Below, one piece after another: positions 6,925 through 14,554 of a stretch of DNA of 17,432 nt. The number at the start of each line of letters is the position of its first letter. The first letter of the stretch is position 1. The stretch is taken from positions 1 to 17,432 of the forward strand of contig CAJJPX010000021.1 in assembly GCA_905193755.1 (NCBI GenBank), in the 5' to 3' direction. The position numbers were made by a program, and so were the translations under genes. The notes below the pieces were generated by a model that was not told where the DNA came from, made no database searches, and saw nothing but the letters and a program-made list of their open reading frames with translations. The DNA comes from an uncultured Clostridium sp. GTDB lineage: Bacteria; Bacillota_I; Bacilli_A; RF39; UBA660.

Positions 6925-7134
6925 TATGAAGAGAAAAATATATATGAATGTTTCAATGAATATACTTTTGATGAAGTTAATACTGTTATAGATCATTTGA
7001 ATGAAAAAGATATAATGTTATTACATATAAGATACGGTGAAAATTTAAGAGGAAATACATTAAGTAGTGAATGGCATAGTAAATATAATTACGACTTTTA
7101 TAATAAGTTAATACCTAAGATGAAAAGAAATTAG
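6925..7134 (+). pseudogene. Third repeat copy (R3), in frame after the sigma-gene stop
   Basis: Beginning one codon after the TAA at 6919-6921 and in the same frame, 69 codons read YEEKNIYECFNEYTFDEV... to KLIPKMKRN and a TAG at 7132-7134. It matches R2: NIYECFNEYTFDEVNTV against TMYEFFKEYTPDEINSV, and DIMLLHIRYG against EIKILHTKFG. There is no usable start codon with a ribosome site in this frame, so it can be made only by reading through the TAA. I take it as a decayed tandem copy of the C-terminal module. Confidence 0.65.
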
Positions 7135-7139
7135 AAAAG

Positions 7140-7493
7140 ATGAGAATTCATAAATTTAATGGTAAAAGTTTAGATTTTAGTAAAGAAGATGAGTCAGTAA
7201 ATAAAGAATTTTTTAATTTTTTGAAAGATAGTGAAATTAGAAATATATTTTCTTTATTAGAGCCATATAAAGCATTTATAATAAGTTTGAGATTTGGATA
7301 TATTGATGGTAAATGTTATAGTGTAGAGGAAATAAGCGAAAAGTTAAAAATTAGTCCTAAAACTGTAATTAAAAATATTAGAGATGGGGTAATAACATAT
7401 AGAGATTTAGTTAATAAAAATGTACAAATTGAAATTGATTCTATAGGTGATGAAGTAATGAAACTATGTTTAAAGAATGAGTCTAATAATTAG
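7140..7493 (+). CDS. Stand-alone region-4-like HTH protein or fragment (sigma4c)
   Basis: 117 residues with no region 2. Residues about 34-86 copy the second HTH of the sigma gene: 29 of 43 positions match by eye between LSTRDALIISMRFGFIDD... and LEPYKAFIISLRFGYIDG..., and the tails are similar too (VDISSEEVKYILK / IEIDSIGDEVMKLCLK). It is frameshifted against R3, which ends six bases earlier. The only ribosome site is a weak AGAAAAG. It could be a real small HTH protein made by coupling, or the detached end of a decayed duplicate; I favour the second slightly, although its frame is well kept. Confidence 0.55.
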   Translation: MRIHKFNGKSLDFSKEDESVNKEFFNFLKDSEIRNIFSLLEPYKAFIISLRFGYIDGKCYSVEEISEKLKISPKTVIKNIRDGVITYRDLVNKNVQIEIDSIGDEVMKLCLKNESNN

Positions 7494-7501
7494 ACTTTTT
7501 T
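7480..7501 (+). terminator. Terminator of the sigma-factor block
   Basis: AGTCTAA (7480-7486) and TTAGACT (7490-7496) form a 7-bp stem with a 3-base loop, followed by a T run to 7501. The TAG stop of the preceding frame is inside the right arm. Confidence 0.8.
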
Positions 7502-7504
7502 CTT

Positions 7505-7532
7505 ATGTAAACAGCTTTCGTTTAGTTTACAT
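7505..7532 (+). promoter_or_regulatory. Palindromic operator candidate over the ABC transporter -35
   Basis: ATGTAAAC (7505-7512) and its perfect inverse GTTTACAT (7525-7532) are 12 bases apart, 20 bases centre to centre, so both half-sites face the same side of the helix. The right half contains the -35 hexamer. This is the layout of a dimeric repressor site; the regulator is unknown. Confidence 0.55.
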
Positions 7533-7554
7533 TTTTTATACAATTTGATATAAT
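7526..7554 (+). promoter_or_regulatory. Extended -10 sigma-A promoter of the ABC transporter
   Basis: TTTACA (7526-7531), a 17-base spacer and TGATATAAT (7546-7554) with a consensus -10 and TG extension. It starts a leader of about 25 bases that carries the ribosome site AAGGAGG before ATG 7586. Confidence 0.85.
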
Positions 7555-7585
7555 TTAAGATGATATATTGCTAAGGAGGTAAAGT

Positions 7586-10500
7586 ATGCTAGAACTAAAA
7601 AACATTAAAAAGAGTTATGAAATGAATGATTTTAAGCAGAAGGCTCTTGATGGTGTTAGTTTATCTTTTAGAGAATGTGAATTTGCATCTATACTTGGTC
7701 CTTCAGGTAGTGGTAAAACTACACTTTTAAATATTATTGGTGGTTTAGATCAATATACTAGTGGTGACTTGATAATAAATGGTATAAGCACTAAATTATA
7801 TAAAGATAGAGATTGGGATGCTTATAGAAATTATAGAGTAGGTTTTGTATTTCAAAGTTATAATTTGATTAGTCATCAGTCTATACTCTCTAATGTAGAA
7901 CTTGCTTTAACTTTATCTGGTGTTTCTTCTCGCGAAAGAAAAGAAAGAGCAAGGGAAGTATTAATTAAAGTTGGGTTAAAAGAACATATAGATAAAAAAC
8001 CTAGTCAATTAAGTGGTGGCCAAATGCAGAGAGTTGCAATAGCTCGTGCTTTAGTAAATGACCCTGATATAATACTAGCGGATGAACCAACTGGTGCGTT
8101 AGATTCTGAAACATCTATACAAATAATGGAAATATTAAAGAATGTTTCTAAAGAAAAATTAGTTATTATGGTTACACATAATCCTGATCTTGCGAAAGAA
8201 TATAGTACAAGAATAATTAAACTTAAAGATGGTAAAATTACTGATGACTCCAATCCGTATAAAAGTGAAAAAAATAAAATTATAAGAACTGATGAAGGAG
8301 AACATAGAACCTCTATGTCTTTAATAACTGCACTTGGACTTTCTTTTAATAACTTAATGACTAAAAAAGGAAGAACTGTTTTAGTATCTTTTGCTGGTAG
8401 TATTGGTATTATTGGTATAGCCTTAATACTTGCTTTATCAAATGGTTTTCAAAATTATATAGATAGTATACAAGAAGATACTTTATCATCGTATCCTCTT
8501 ACTATAACTAGTAGTTCTGCTGATATGACATCATTATTCTTATCGATGATGGACTCAAATGAAGAAGGAAAAGATGGTGTTATAGAGGAAAAACAATATA
8601 TGACTAATATGTTTGGTAGTATGTCAGTAAATGACCTTAAGAGTTTTAAAAAATATTATGAAAAAGAAGATAATTCTATAATGAAAGATATAGCTAGTAT
8701 TAAGTATGGATATAGTATAAGTCCTAATATATATACAATTGATACTAATGATAAACTAACTAAACTTAACCCTAGTTCTCTTATGAGTACAATGTATAGT
8801 TCTAGTATGTCTATGTCAGTTTCAGCTTTTAGTAGTGTATTTACTCAAATGGTTGATGACACTGATAAATTAAATAGTCAATATGATGTTTTAGAAGGTA
8901 AATGGCCAGAAAAATATAATGAAATGGTTATAGTTTTATCAGATCCATACTCAATATCAGATTTGCTTGTTTATTCTCTTGGACTTAGAGATATGAATGA
9001 ACTAACTGATATGATTACTAAAGTTATGTCTGGTGAAGATGTTAAAATAAGTCATGAATCATATAAATTTACGTATAAAGATTTAATGAATATTAAATTA
9101 AAACTTATAAATCAAAGTGATACTTATAAATATAACTCTAAATATCAAACATATGAAGATATGAGTGATGATGAAACATATATGAAAGATTTATATGATA
9201 AAAGTGAAGATTTGAAGATTGTTGGCGTTGTTGCTCCTAAAAAGGGTGTAACATCTAAATCTTTGAATCCAGGAGTTGCTTATAAAAAAGAATTAATATA
9301 TCATATAGTTGATTATGCTAAAAATAGTAAGATTGTTAAAACTCAATTATATAGAGAAGATATTGATGTGTTTTCTAATAAAAGATTTGATGATGAAAGT
9401 AAACAGTCTAATTTAAATTTTGAAGATATGATTAGTGTAGATGAAGATATGTTAAAGAGTGCTTTTGGTGTTAATATTGATCAAAATGATATAAAAAATA
9501 CAACAACTAATTATATGAATAAAATATCAAGTAATATAACAGTTGATACAAGTACTGCTAAAGGGAACTTTATGAATGGTCTTACTAACTTAATAAGTGG
9601 TATGCTTACTGATTATAAAAATAATCCTTTAGAAAAAAATAATAATAAACCTGTTATATATATGAAAGATATTGATAATATAGTAAATTCTTATATAAGT
9701 AATAGTGGTACATCTAAGATATTTAAATCTTTAGAAGAGTCATATGTAATACCTAGTGATGTATTTAAAAGTACATATCAAAAATTATTAGTTGGATATC
9801 TACAGATGTATGTAGGAATTGCTTCACAAAGTGGATTGATGGTAGGGGACGCAACTAATATCGGTGCATATCTTGATGATGATATAAGCAGTAGTGTTAC
9901 TGAAAACTATATGGGAAGTGAGACAATAATTGCTGCTGGTGAAGGATTTGCTAGTAAGATGACAGAAGCTTCTATGCAAAAAAATATACTTACTGAAGTA
10001 GGAAATTTAACTGGAAGTTTAGTTAGTAAATTCTCTAATGCATTTAATGTAGACTCAAGTAAAATAGTAGGTGCTTTTAAGTTCAATTTAGATGAAGATG
10101 AACTAAAAAGACTTATGTCTTCTATGATGACTAAGAAAGAATCAAGTTACTCAAATAATCTTATTAATTTAGGCTATCAAGATTTAGAAGAACCTACGAT
10201 GATATCGTTTTACTTTAATTCATTTGATTCAAAAGAAAATTTTATAAAATATTTAGATAACTATAATGAAAAAATGAAAAACAGTAATAAAGAAGATAAA
10301 GAAATTAAATATACTGATACTACTGGTATACTTATGTCTTCTGTTAAAAAGGTAGTGAACACTGTTAGTTATGTTTTAATAGCATTTGTTTCTATTTCAC
10401 TTGTTGTTTCTAGTATTATGATAGCTATTATTACATATATTAGTGTTCTTGAGAGAACCAAAGAGATTGGTATTTTAAGGGCTGTTGGTGCTAGTAAAAG

Positions 10501-10765
10501 TGATATATCTCATGTATTTAATGCTGAAACATTTATAGAAGGACTTATATCTGGTATATTTGGTATTGGAATTACATTGCTTTTATGTATACCTATAAAT
10601 ATAGTTATTGAACACTTTATAAGTGTTAGTAATCTTGCGACACTTCCATTTGTAGGAGCAGTACTTCTTATTATACTTAGTGTTGTTCTTACATTAATAG
10701 CTGGTATAATACCATCTAAGATGGCTAGTCGTAAAGATCCAGTTGAAGCACTTAGAACAGAATAG
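7586..10765 (+). CDS. Fused ABC transporter, ATPase plus FtsX-type permease (MacB-like)
   Basis: A 1059-residue single-chain half-transporter. The ATPase fills residues 1-220, with Walker A GPSGSGKT (38-45), Q-loop Q90, signature LSGGQ (142-146), Walker B IILADE (162-167) and H-loop H198, in the LolD/MacB style. A membrane helix (about 266-285) follows, then a very large outer domain of about 620 residues with many Met, Ser and Asp, then three membrane helices near the C-terminus with the FtsX motif ERTKEIGILRAVGASKSDI and a final KMASRKDPVEALRTE. Four helices with one large loop fit MacB/type VII mechanotransmission systems that move lipoproteins, peptides or antibiotics rather than ordinary import. 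It stands alone under its own promoter, next to no visible partner. Cargo unknown. Confidence 0.9.
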   Translation: MLELKNIKKSYEMNDFKQKALDGVSLSFRECEFASILGPSGSGKTTLLNIIGGLDQYTSGDLIINGISTKLYKDRDWDAYRNYRVGFVFQSYNLISHQSILSNVELALTLSGVSSRERKERAREVLIKVGLKEHIDKKPSQLSGGQMQRVAIARALVNDPDIILADEPTGALDSETSIQIMEILKNVSKEKLVIMVTHNPDLAKEYSTRIIKLKDGKITDDSNPYKSEKNKIIRTDEGEHRTSMSLITALGLSFNNLMTKKGRTVLVSFAGSIGIIGIALILALSNGFQNYIDSIQEDTLSSYPLTITSSSADMTSLFLSMMDSNEEGKDGVIEEKQYMTNMFGSMSVNDLKSFKKYYEKEDNSIMKDIASIKYGYSISPNIYTIDTNDKLTKLNPSSLMSTMYSSSMSMSVSAFSSVFTQMVDDTDKLNSQYDVLEGKWPEKYNEMVIVLSDPYSISDLLVYSLGLRDMNELTDMITKVMSGEDVKISHESYKFTYKDLMNIKLKLINQSDTYKYNSKYQTYEDMSDDETYMKDLYDKSEDLKIVGVVAPKKGVTSKSLNPGVAYKKELIYHIVDYAKNSKIVKTQLYREDIDVFSNKRFDDESKQSNLNFEDMISVDEDMLKSAFGVNIDQNDIKNTTTNYMNKISSNITVDTSTAKGNFMNGLTNLISGMLTDYKNNPLEKNNNKPVIYMKDIDNIVNSYISNSGTSKIFKSLEESYVIPSDVFKSTYQKLLVGYLQMYVGIASQSGLMVGDATNIGAYLDDDISSSVTENYMGSETIIAAGEGFASKMTEASMQKNILTEVGNLTGSLVSKFSNAFNVDSSKIVGAFKFNLDEDELKRLMSSMMTKKESSYSNNLINLGYQDLEEPTMISFYFNSFDSKENFIKYLDNYNEKMKNSNKEDKEIKYTDTTGILMSSVKKVVNTVSYVLIAFVSISLVVSSIMIAIITYISVLERTKEIGILRAVGASKSDISHVFNAETFIEGLISGIFGIGITLLLCIPINIVIEHFISVSNLATLPFVGAVLLIILSVVLTLIAGIIPSKMASRKDPVEALRTE

Positions 10766-10766
10766 T

Positions 10767-10795
10767 TTGACAACTATAAAAATAAGATGTATAAT
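10767..10795 (+). promoter_or_regulatory. Consensus sigma-A promoter of pheST
   Basis: TTGACA (10767-10772), a 17-base spacer and TATAAT (10790-10795): an exact consensus promoter, starting one base after the ABC gene stop. Transcription should begin near 10802, at the head of the T-box leader. Confidence 0.92.
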
Positions 10796-10801
10796 TTTAA
10801 T

Positions 10802-11021
10802 AGTTTTGTTGATGAAGATGTTACCACAGTAGTGATATAAAACTCTATACAGGAATTAATAGCCATTGACTGAGAGCTATTATTAGAACTATATTCATGA
10901 ATTTCAATAACTGAGTCAAATCGTGATGAGCGTTATTCTATAGAGTGCTAAATATTTAGAACAAAGGTGGTACCGCGGATTTAATAGTGATTCGTCCTTT
11001 ATGGATGAACACTATTTTTTT
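10802..11021 (+). promoter_or_regulatory. T-box riboswitch, phenylalanine-specific
   Basis: The leader holds the T-box core AAAGGTGGTACCGCGG (10963-10978), whose bulge TGGT (10968-10971) pairs with the ACCA end of uncharged tRNA. Stem I can be drawn: lower helix GTTA (10820-10823) with TAAC (10908-10911), an AGTA loop-E-like strand (10828-10831), upper helix GTGATAT with ATAT.TCAT, and a distal hairpin TAATAGC / GCTATTA (10858-10886). The specifier is then TTC (10903-10905, Phe) followed by A, agreeing with the gene controlled. The terminator is at 10983-11021. Uncharged tRNA-Phe would stabilise the antiterminator and turn pheST on. Confidence 0.92.
10983..11021 (+). terminator. T-box regulated terminator
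   Basis: AATAGTG (10983-10989) pairs with CACTATT (11010-11016) and TTCGTCC (10991-10997) with GGATGAA (11003-11009), closed by TTTAT and followed by a T run. It is the alternative to the antiterminator formed by the T-box just before it. Confidence 0.88.
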
Positions 11022-11041
11022 ATATAAGAAAGGAAGAAGTT

Positions 11042-12079
11042 ATGAAAGAAAAATTAGAACAAATTAAAGAAAATAGCTTAAAGAAGATTAATGAATGTAA
11101 GACTACTTCTGAACTTCAAGAAGTTATGAAAGAACTTACTGGTAAAAAGAGTGAACTTACTGAAATAATGAAATCTATGGGTAGCTTAGAGGCTGATGAA
11201 AGACGTGAAATAGGTATGATTACTACTGAAATTAAAAAAGTAGTAGCTGAAGCTAATCAAAAGAAACAAGATGAATTAGTTTCACTTCAAAGTGTACTTG
11301 ATAGTCCTATGGATTTAACTTTACCTGGCACAGAAATAAATGGTGGAGCATTACATCCTATAACTCAAATGTGTTATGACCTAAACCAAGCATTCTTATC
11401 ACTTGGATTTGAAGTTTATAGTGAAGATGATATAAGTAGTGAAAAGTATGCATTTGATAACTTAAATTTCCCAGAAGATCATCCAGCAAGACAATCTATG
11501 GATACATTCTGGGTAGAAGGAACAGAAGATAAATGTGGATGTGAAAGATTATGCTTAAGACCACATTTAACTGGTGGAAGTGTTAGATATTTACTTAAAC
11601 ATGGAGCTCCTGCTAGATTTGTATATCCTGGTAGAGTTTATAGAAATGAAAATACTGATGCTAGACATGAAAGAGCATTCTTCCAATATGAAGCATTAAT
11701 AGTAGATAAGAACATTTCATTCTCTGAAGGAGTTGTTATGATTCAAACTATACTTGAAAAAGTATTTGGAAGAAAGATTAATACTCGTATGAGAGAAGGA
11801 TTCTTCCCATTTACTGAACCTGGATATGAAATAGATATGGAATGTTTAGTTTGTGGTGGTAAAGGATGCAAAGTATGTAATCATAATGGATGGATTGAAG
11901 TTATGCCAGGTGGTGTAATACATCCAAATGTACTTAAAAGTGCTGGACTAGATCCTGAAGAATGGACAGGGTTCTATATAAATATTGGTCTTGATAGACT
12001 TGTTATGATGAGATATGGAGTAGATGATGTTAGATTATTCCATAGTGCAGACTTAAGATTCTTAAGTCAATTTAAGTAG
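11042..12079 (+). CDS. pheS: Phenylalanyl-tRNA synthetase alpha subunit
   Basis: 345 residues, normal length. Residues 1-85 form the N-terminal coiled coil that grips tRNA-Phe. The class II catalytic core follows: motif 2 around 201-221 (RNENTDARHERAFFQYEA) and motif 3 GLDRLVMMRYG (316-326). A four-cysteine knuckle, C268/C271/C276/C279, could hold zinc. With PheT it makes the (alpha-beta)2 enzyme that charges tRNA-Phe. One oddity: the usual THTSxxQ(I/V)R segment reads RPHLTGGSVR (173-182) here, marking a divergent PheS type. AAGGAAG precedes the ATG; the gene is controlled by the T-box upstream and followed 13 bases later by pheT. Confidence 0.97.
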   Translation: MKEKLEQIKENSLKKINECKTTSELQEVMKELTGKKSELTEIMKSMGSLEADERREIGMITTEIKKVVAEANQKKQDELVSLQSVLDSPMDLTLPGTEINGGALHPITQMCYDLNQAFLSLGFEVYSEDDISSEKYAFDNLNFPEDHPARQSMDTFWVEGTEDKCGCERLCLRPHLTGGSVRYLLKHGAPARFVYPGRVYRNENTDARHERAFFQYEALIVDKNISFSEGVVMIQTILEKVFGRKINTRMREGFFPFTEPGYEIDMECLVCGGKGCKVCNHNGWIEVMPGGVIHPNVLKSAGLDPEEWTGFYINIGLDRLVMMRYGVDDVRLFHSADLRFLSQFK

Positions 12080-12092
12080 GAGGTGTAAAAGT

Positions 12093-14519
12093 ATGAAAAT
12101 ATCATTAAATTGGGTAAAAAAATATGTTGATTTACCTGAAAATATAACTACAAAACAAATGACAGAAGACTTAACTTTAAGAACAGTTGAAGTTGAAGGA
12201 TATGAAAATACTGAAGAAAAGTTCCATGATATTATTGTTGGTAAAGTTGTTGAAGTTAATGAACATCCTAATGCTGATAAATTAAGAGTTTGTAAAGTAG
12301 ATATAGGTAATGGTGAAATAAAACAAATCGTATGTGGTGGATGTAATTTATATCCAAATGAAATGGTTGTTGTATGTAAACCAGGTGCTGAAGTTTATTG
12401 GCATGGTGAAAGTGAACTTATGAAGATTAAAGACTCTAAAGTACGTGGAGTTGACTCATATGGTATGATTTGTGGAGCTGAAGAAGTATATTTAGAGAAT
12501 ATTTTTCCTGCTAAAAGTGAAGATGAAATTGTTGATTTAGCTGGAATAGATTGTTATCCAGGACAAAGTATAACTGAAATTATTGATATGAAAGACGTTG
12601 TACTTGAAATAGATAATAAGTCACTTACTAATAGACCTGATTTATGGGGACATTATGGTATTGCTCGTGAACTTAGTGCAATCTATGATGTAGATTTAAA
12701 ACCAATTGAAAAAGTAGAACTTGATAGTAAATTACCAAAGTATGATGTAGAAATTGAGGACTCTTCTAAGTGTCAAAGATATGTTGCTGTAGAAATAGAT
12801 AATGTATATGAAAAGAGAAGTCCATTATGGATGCAATCTGCTATTATTAAGGGTGGTATGAGACCTATTAATGCTATAGTTGATATTACTAATTATGTTA
12901 TGATGGCTGTTGGACAACCATTACATGCATTTGATAAAACACACGTAGATGGAAATAAAATTATAGTTAGAAATGCTCGTGAAGGAGAAGAATTGTTATT
13001 ACTTGATAATAATTCTATTGAGCTTACTACTGATGACTTAGTAATAAGTGATATTAATGATGCAATGGCTCTTGCTGGTATACGTGGTGGAAAGAAGGAT
13101 TCAATTCTTCCTGAAACTACTAGTGTTGTACTAGAAGTAGCTAACTTTACAGCTAAAACTATTCGTAAGACTGGTAAAAGATTTGATGAAAAAACTGATG
13201 CATCTATTCGTTATGAAAAGAATATTGATACACAAAGAGTTGATGAAGGACTTAACTTAGCACTTTCATTATTCAAAGAAATATTCCCAGAATCTAAAGT
13301 AGTAGCATTTAATGATGTATATCCAGTAGAAACTAAAAATGAAAAGATTGATGTAAGTGAAGAATTCTTAGATACTAGACTTGGTAAAAAGATAGATAAA
13401 GAAACTATTACTCGTGTACTTACTCGTTTAGGATACGAAGTTAAATATAAAAATGGGGTATATAGTGTAGTGGTTCCAACTTATAGAAGTACAGGAGATG
13501 TTTCATTAAAAGATGACGTTATGGGTGATATAGCTAGACTTTTAAGTTTTGAAAGCTTTGAAGCACAACCACTTACTATAAGTTTCGATCATGCTGTTTT
13601 ACAAAATAAAGTATTACTTGAAACTAGAATTAAAGAATATTTATCTAGTAGATGTGGATTCTATGAAATATTTACTTATCCTTGGATAAATGAAAAATAT
13701 ATTAATGCTGCTTCTATTAATAAAGAAGATAGTATTAAACTAGCAACACCACCTTCACCAGAAGAAGCATATTTAAGAAGTTCTTTAGTTCCTGGTATGT
13801 TAGAAGCAATAAGTAAAAACTTAAGATATTTTGATAACTTTAAGATGTTTGAAATGGCTCAAGTATTTAGTAAGGGTGAATATCATGAATCAAGTGAAGA
13901 TGAAACTTTACCAATACATAGAAAAATGTTAACTGGATCTATAGTAGGAAACGATTCTAAAAAAATATTCTATGAATTAAAAGGTGTTATTGAAAATCTT
14001 GCTAGATATAATCATATGAAGGAATTAACTTTCAGTACTGAATGTGATAAACCAAGTTGGGCTGATATAAATGCATATTTAGCTATTAAATTAAATAATG
14101 AAGTTATTGGTTATATAGGACTATTAAGCGTTAAAGCTATGAGTGATGCTAAGATTAAGAGAACAAACGCTGCTATATTTGAAATAGATAGTGATAAATT
14201 TGTACCACTTGAATCTAGAACTAATAAATTTAAACATATACCAGTTCTTCCATCAGTTGAAAAAGATTTATCTTTAATAGTTGATGAAAATATTACATGG
14301 GCTGAAATGACTAAATATATTAGAAGTAAAGCTAGTAGTATTAAGTTTATTGAAGAATATAGAGGTAATCAAATACCTGAAGGTAAGAAATCTATAATGC
14401 TTAGAGTTACTTTTGATTCAGGAGATACAACTTTAACAAGTGAAGAAATTAATACTAAGTTAGACGCTATAATTAGAACACTTAATAAGATGTGTGGAGC
14501 TGTACTTAGAGAAGAATAA
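12093..14519 (+). CDS. pheT: Phenylalanyl-tRNA synthetase beta subunit
   Basis: 808 residues, full length. In order: the start MKISLNWVKKYVDL, the EMAP/OB tRNA-binding domain (about 44-155, with HPNADKLRVCKVD at 58-70), the B3/B4 editing domain (about 210-390, with NAIVDITNYVM and GQPLHAFD), B5 (about 424-492), the catalytic-like core and a C-terminal ferredoxin-fold anticodon-binding domain (about 712-808, starting near FKHIPVLPSVEKDLSL). The beta subunit positions the tRNA and hydrolyses mischarged Tyr-tRNA-Phe. AGGAGGTG is nine bases before the ATG, and the gene is co-transcribed with pheS. Nothing is broken. Confidence 0.98.
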   Translation: MKISLNWVKKYVDLPENITTKQMTEDLTLRTVEVEGYENTEEKFHDIIVGKVVEVNEHPNADKLRVCKVDIGNGEIKQIVCGGCNLYPNEMVVVCKPGAEVYWHGESELMKIKDSKVRGVDSYGMICGAEEVYLENIFPAKSEDEIVDLAGIDCYPGQSITEIIDMKDVVLEIDNKSLTNRPDLWGHYGIARELSAIYDVDLKPIEKVELDSKLPKYDVEIEDSSKCQRYVAVEIDNVYEKRSPLWMQSAIIKGGMRPINAIVDITNYVMMAVGQPLHAFDKTHVDGNKIIVRNAREGEELLLLDNNSIELTTDDLVISDINDAMALAGIRGGKKDSILPETTSVVLEVANFTAKTIRKTGKRFDEKTDASIRYEKNIDTQRVDEGLNLALSLFKEIFPESKVVAFNDVYPVETKNEKIDVSEEFLDTRLGKKIDKETITRVLTRLGYEVKYKNGVYSVVVPTYRSTGDVSLKDDVMGDIARLLSFESFEAQPLTISFDHAVLQNKVLLETRIKEYLSSRCGFYEIFTYPWINEKYINAASINKEDSIKLATPPSPEEAYLRSSLVPGMLEAISKNLRYFDNFKMFEMAQVFSKGEYHESSEDETLPIHRKMLTGSIVGNDSKKIFYELKGVIENLARYNHMKELTFSTECDKPSWADINAYLAIKLNNEVIGYIGLLSVKAMSDAKIKRTNAAIFEIDSDKFVPLESRTNKFKHIPVLPSVEKDLSLIVDENITWAEMTKYIRSKASSIKFIEEYRGNQIPEGKKSIMLRVTFDSGDTTLTSEEINTKLDAIIRTLNKMCGAVLREE

Positions 14520-14527
14520 TACATAAT

Positions 14528-14551
14528 AAAAGAGGAATAAATCCTCTTTTT
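14528..14551. terminator. Bidirectional terminator between pheT and the NlpC/P60 gene
   Basis: AAAAGAGGA (14528-14536) and TCCTCTTTT (14542-14550) form a 9-bp stem with a 5-base loop. The stem ends in T's on the plus strand and, being flanked by A's on the left, also in T's on the minus strand. It serves both converging genes. Confidence 0.88.
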
Positions 14552-14554
14552 GTT

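Noticed and set aside
7120..7500. Insertion sequence as the cause of the frame breaks in the sigma block
   Set aside because: No terminal inverted repeats, target duplication or transposase; the breaks are point-like.
8005..8253. Minus-strand frame inside the ABC ATPase
   Set aside because: Antisense shadow of the Walker B and signature region.
10510..10773. Minus-strand frame at the end of the ABC permease
   Set aside because: Shadow of the membrane helices; overlaps the pheS promoter.
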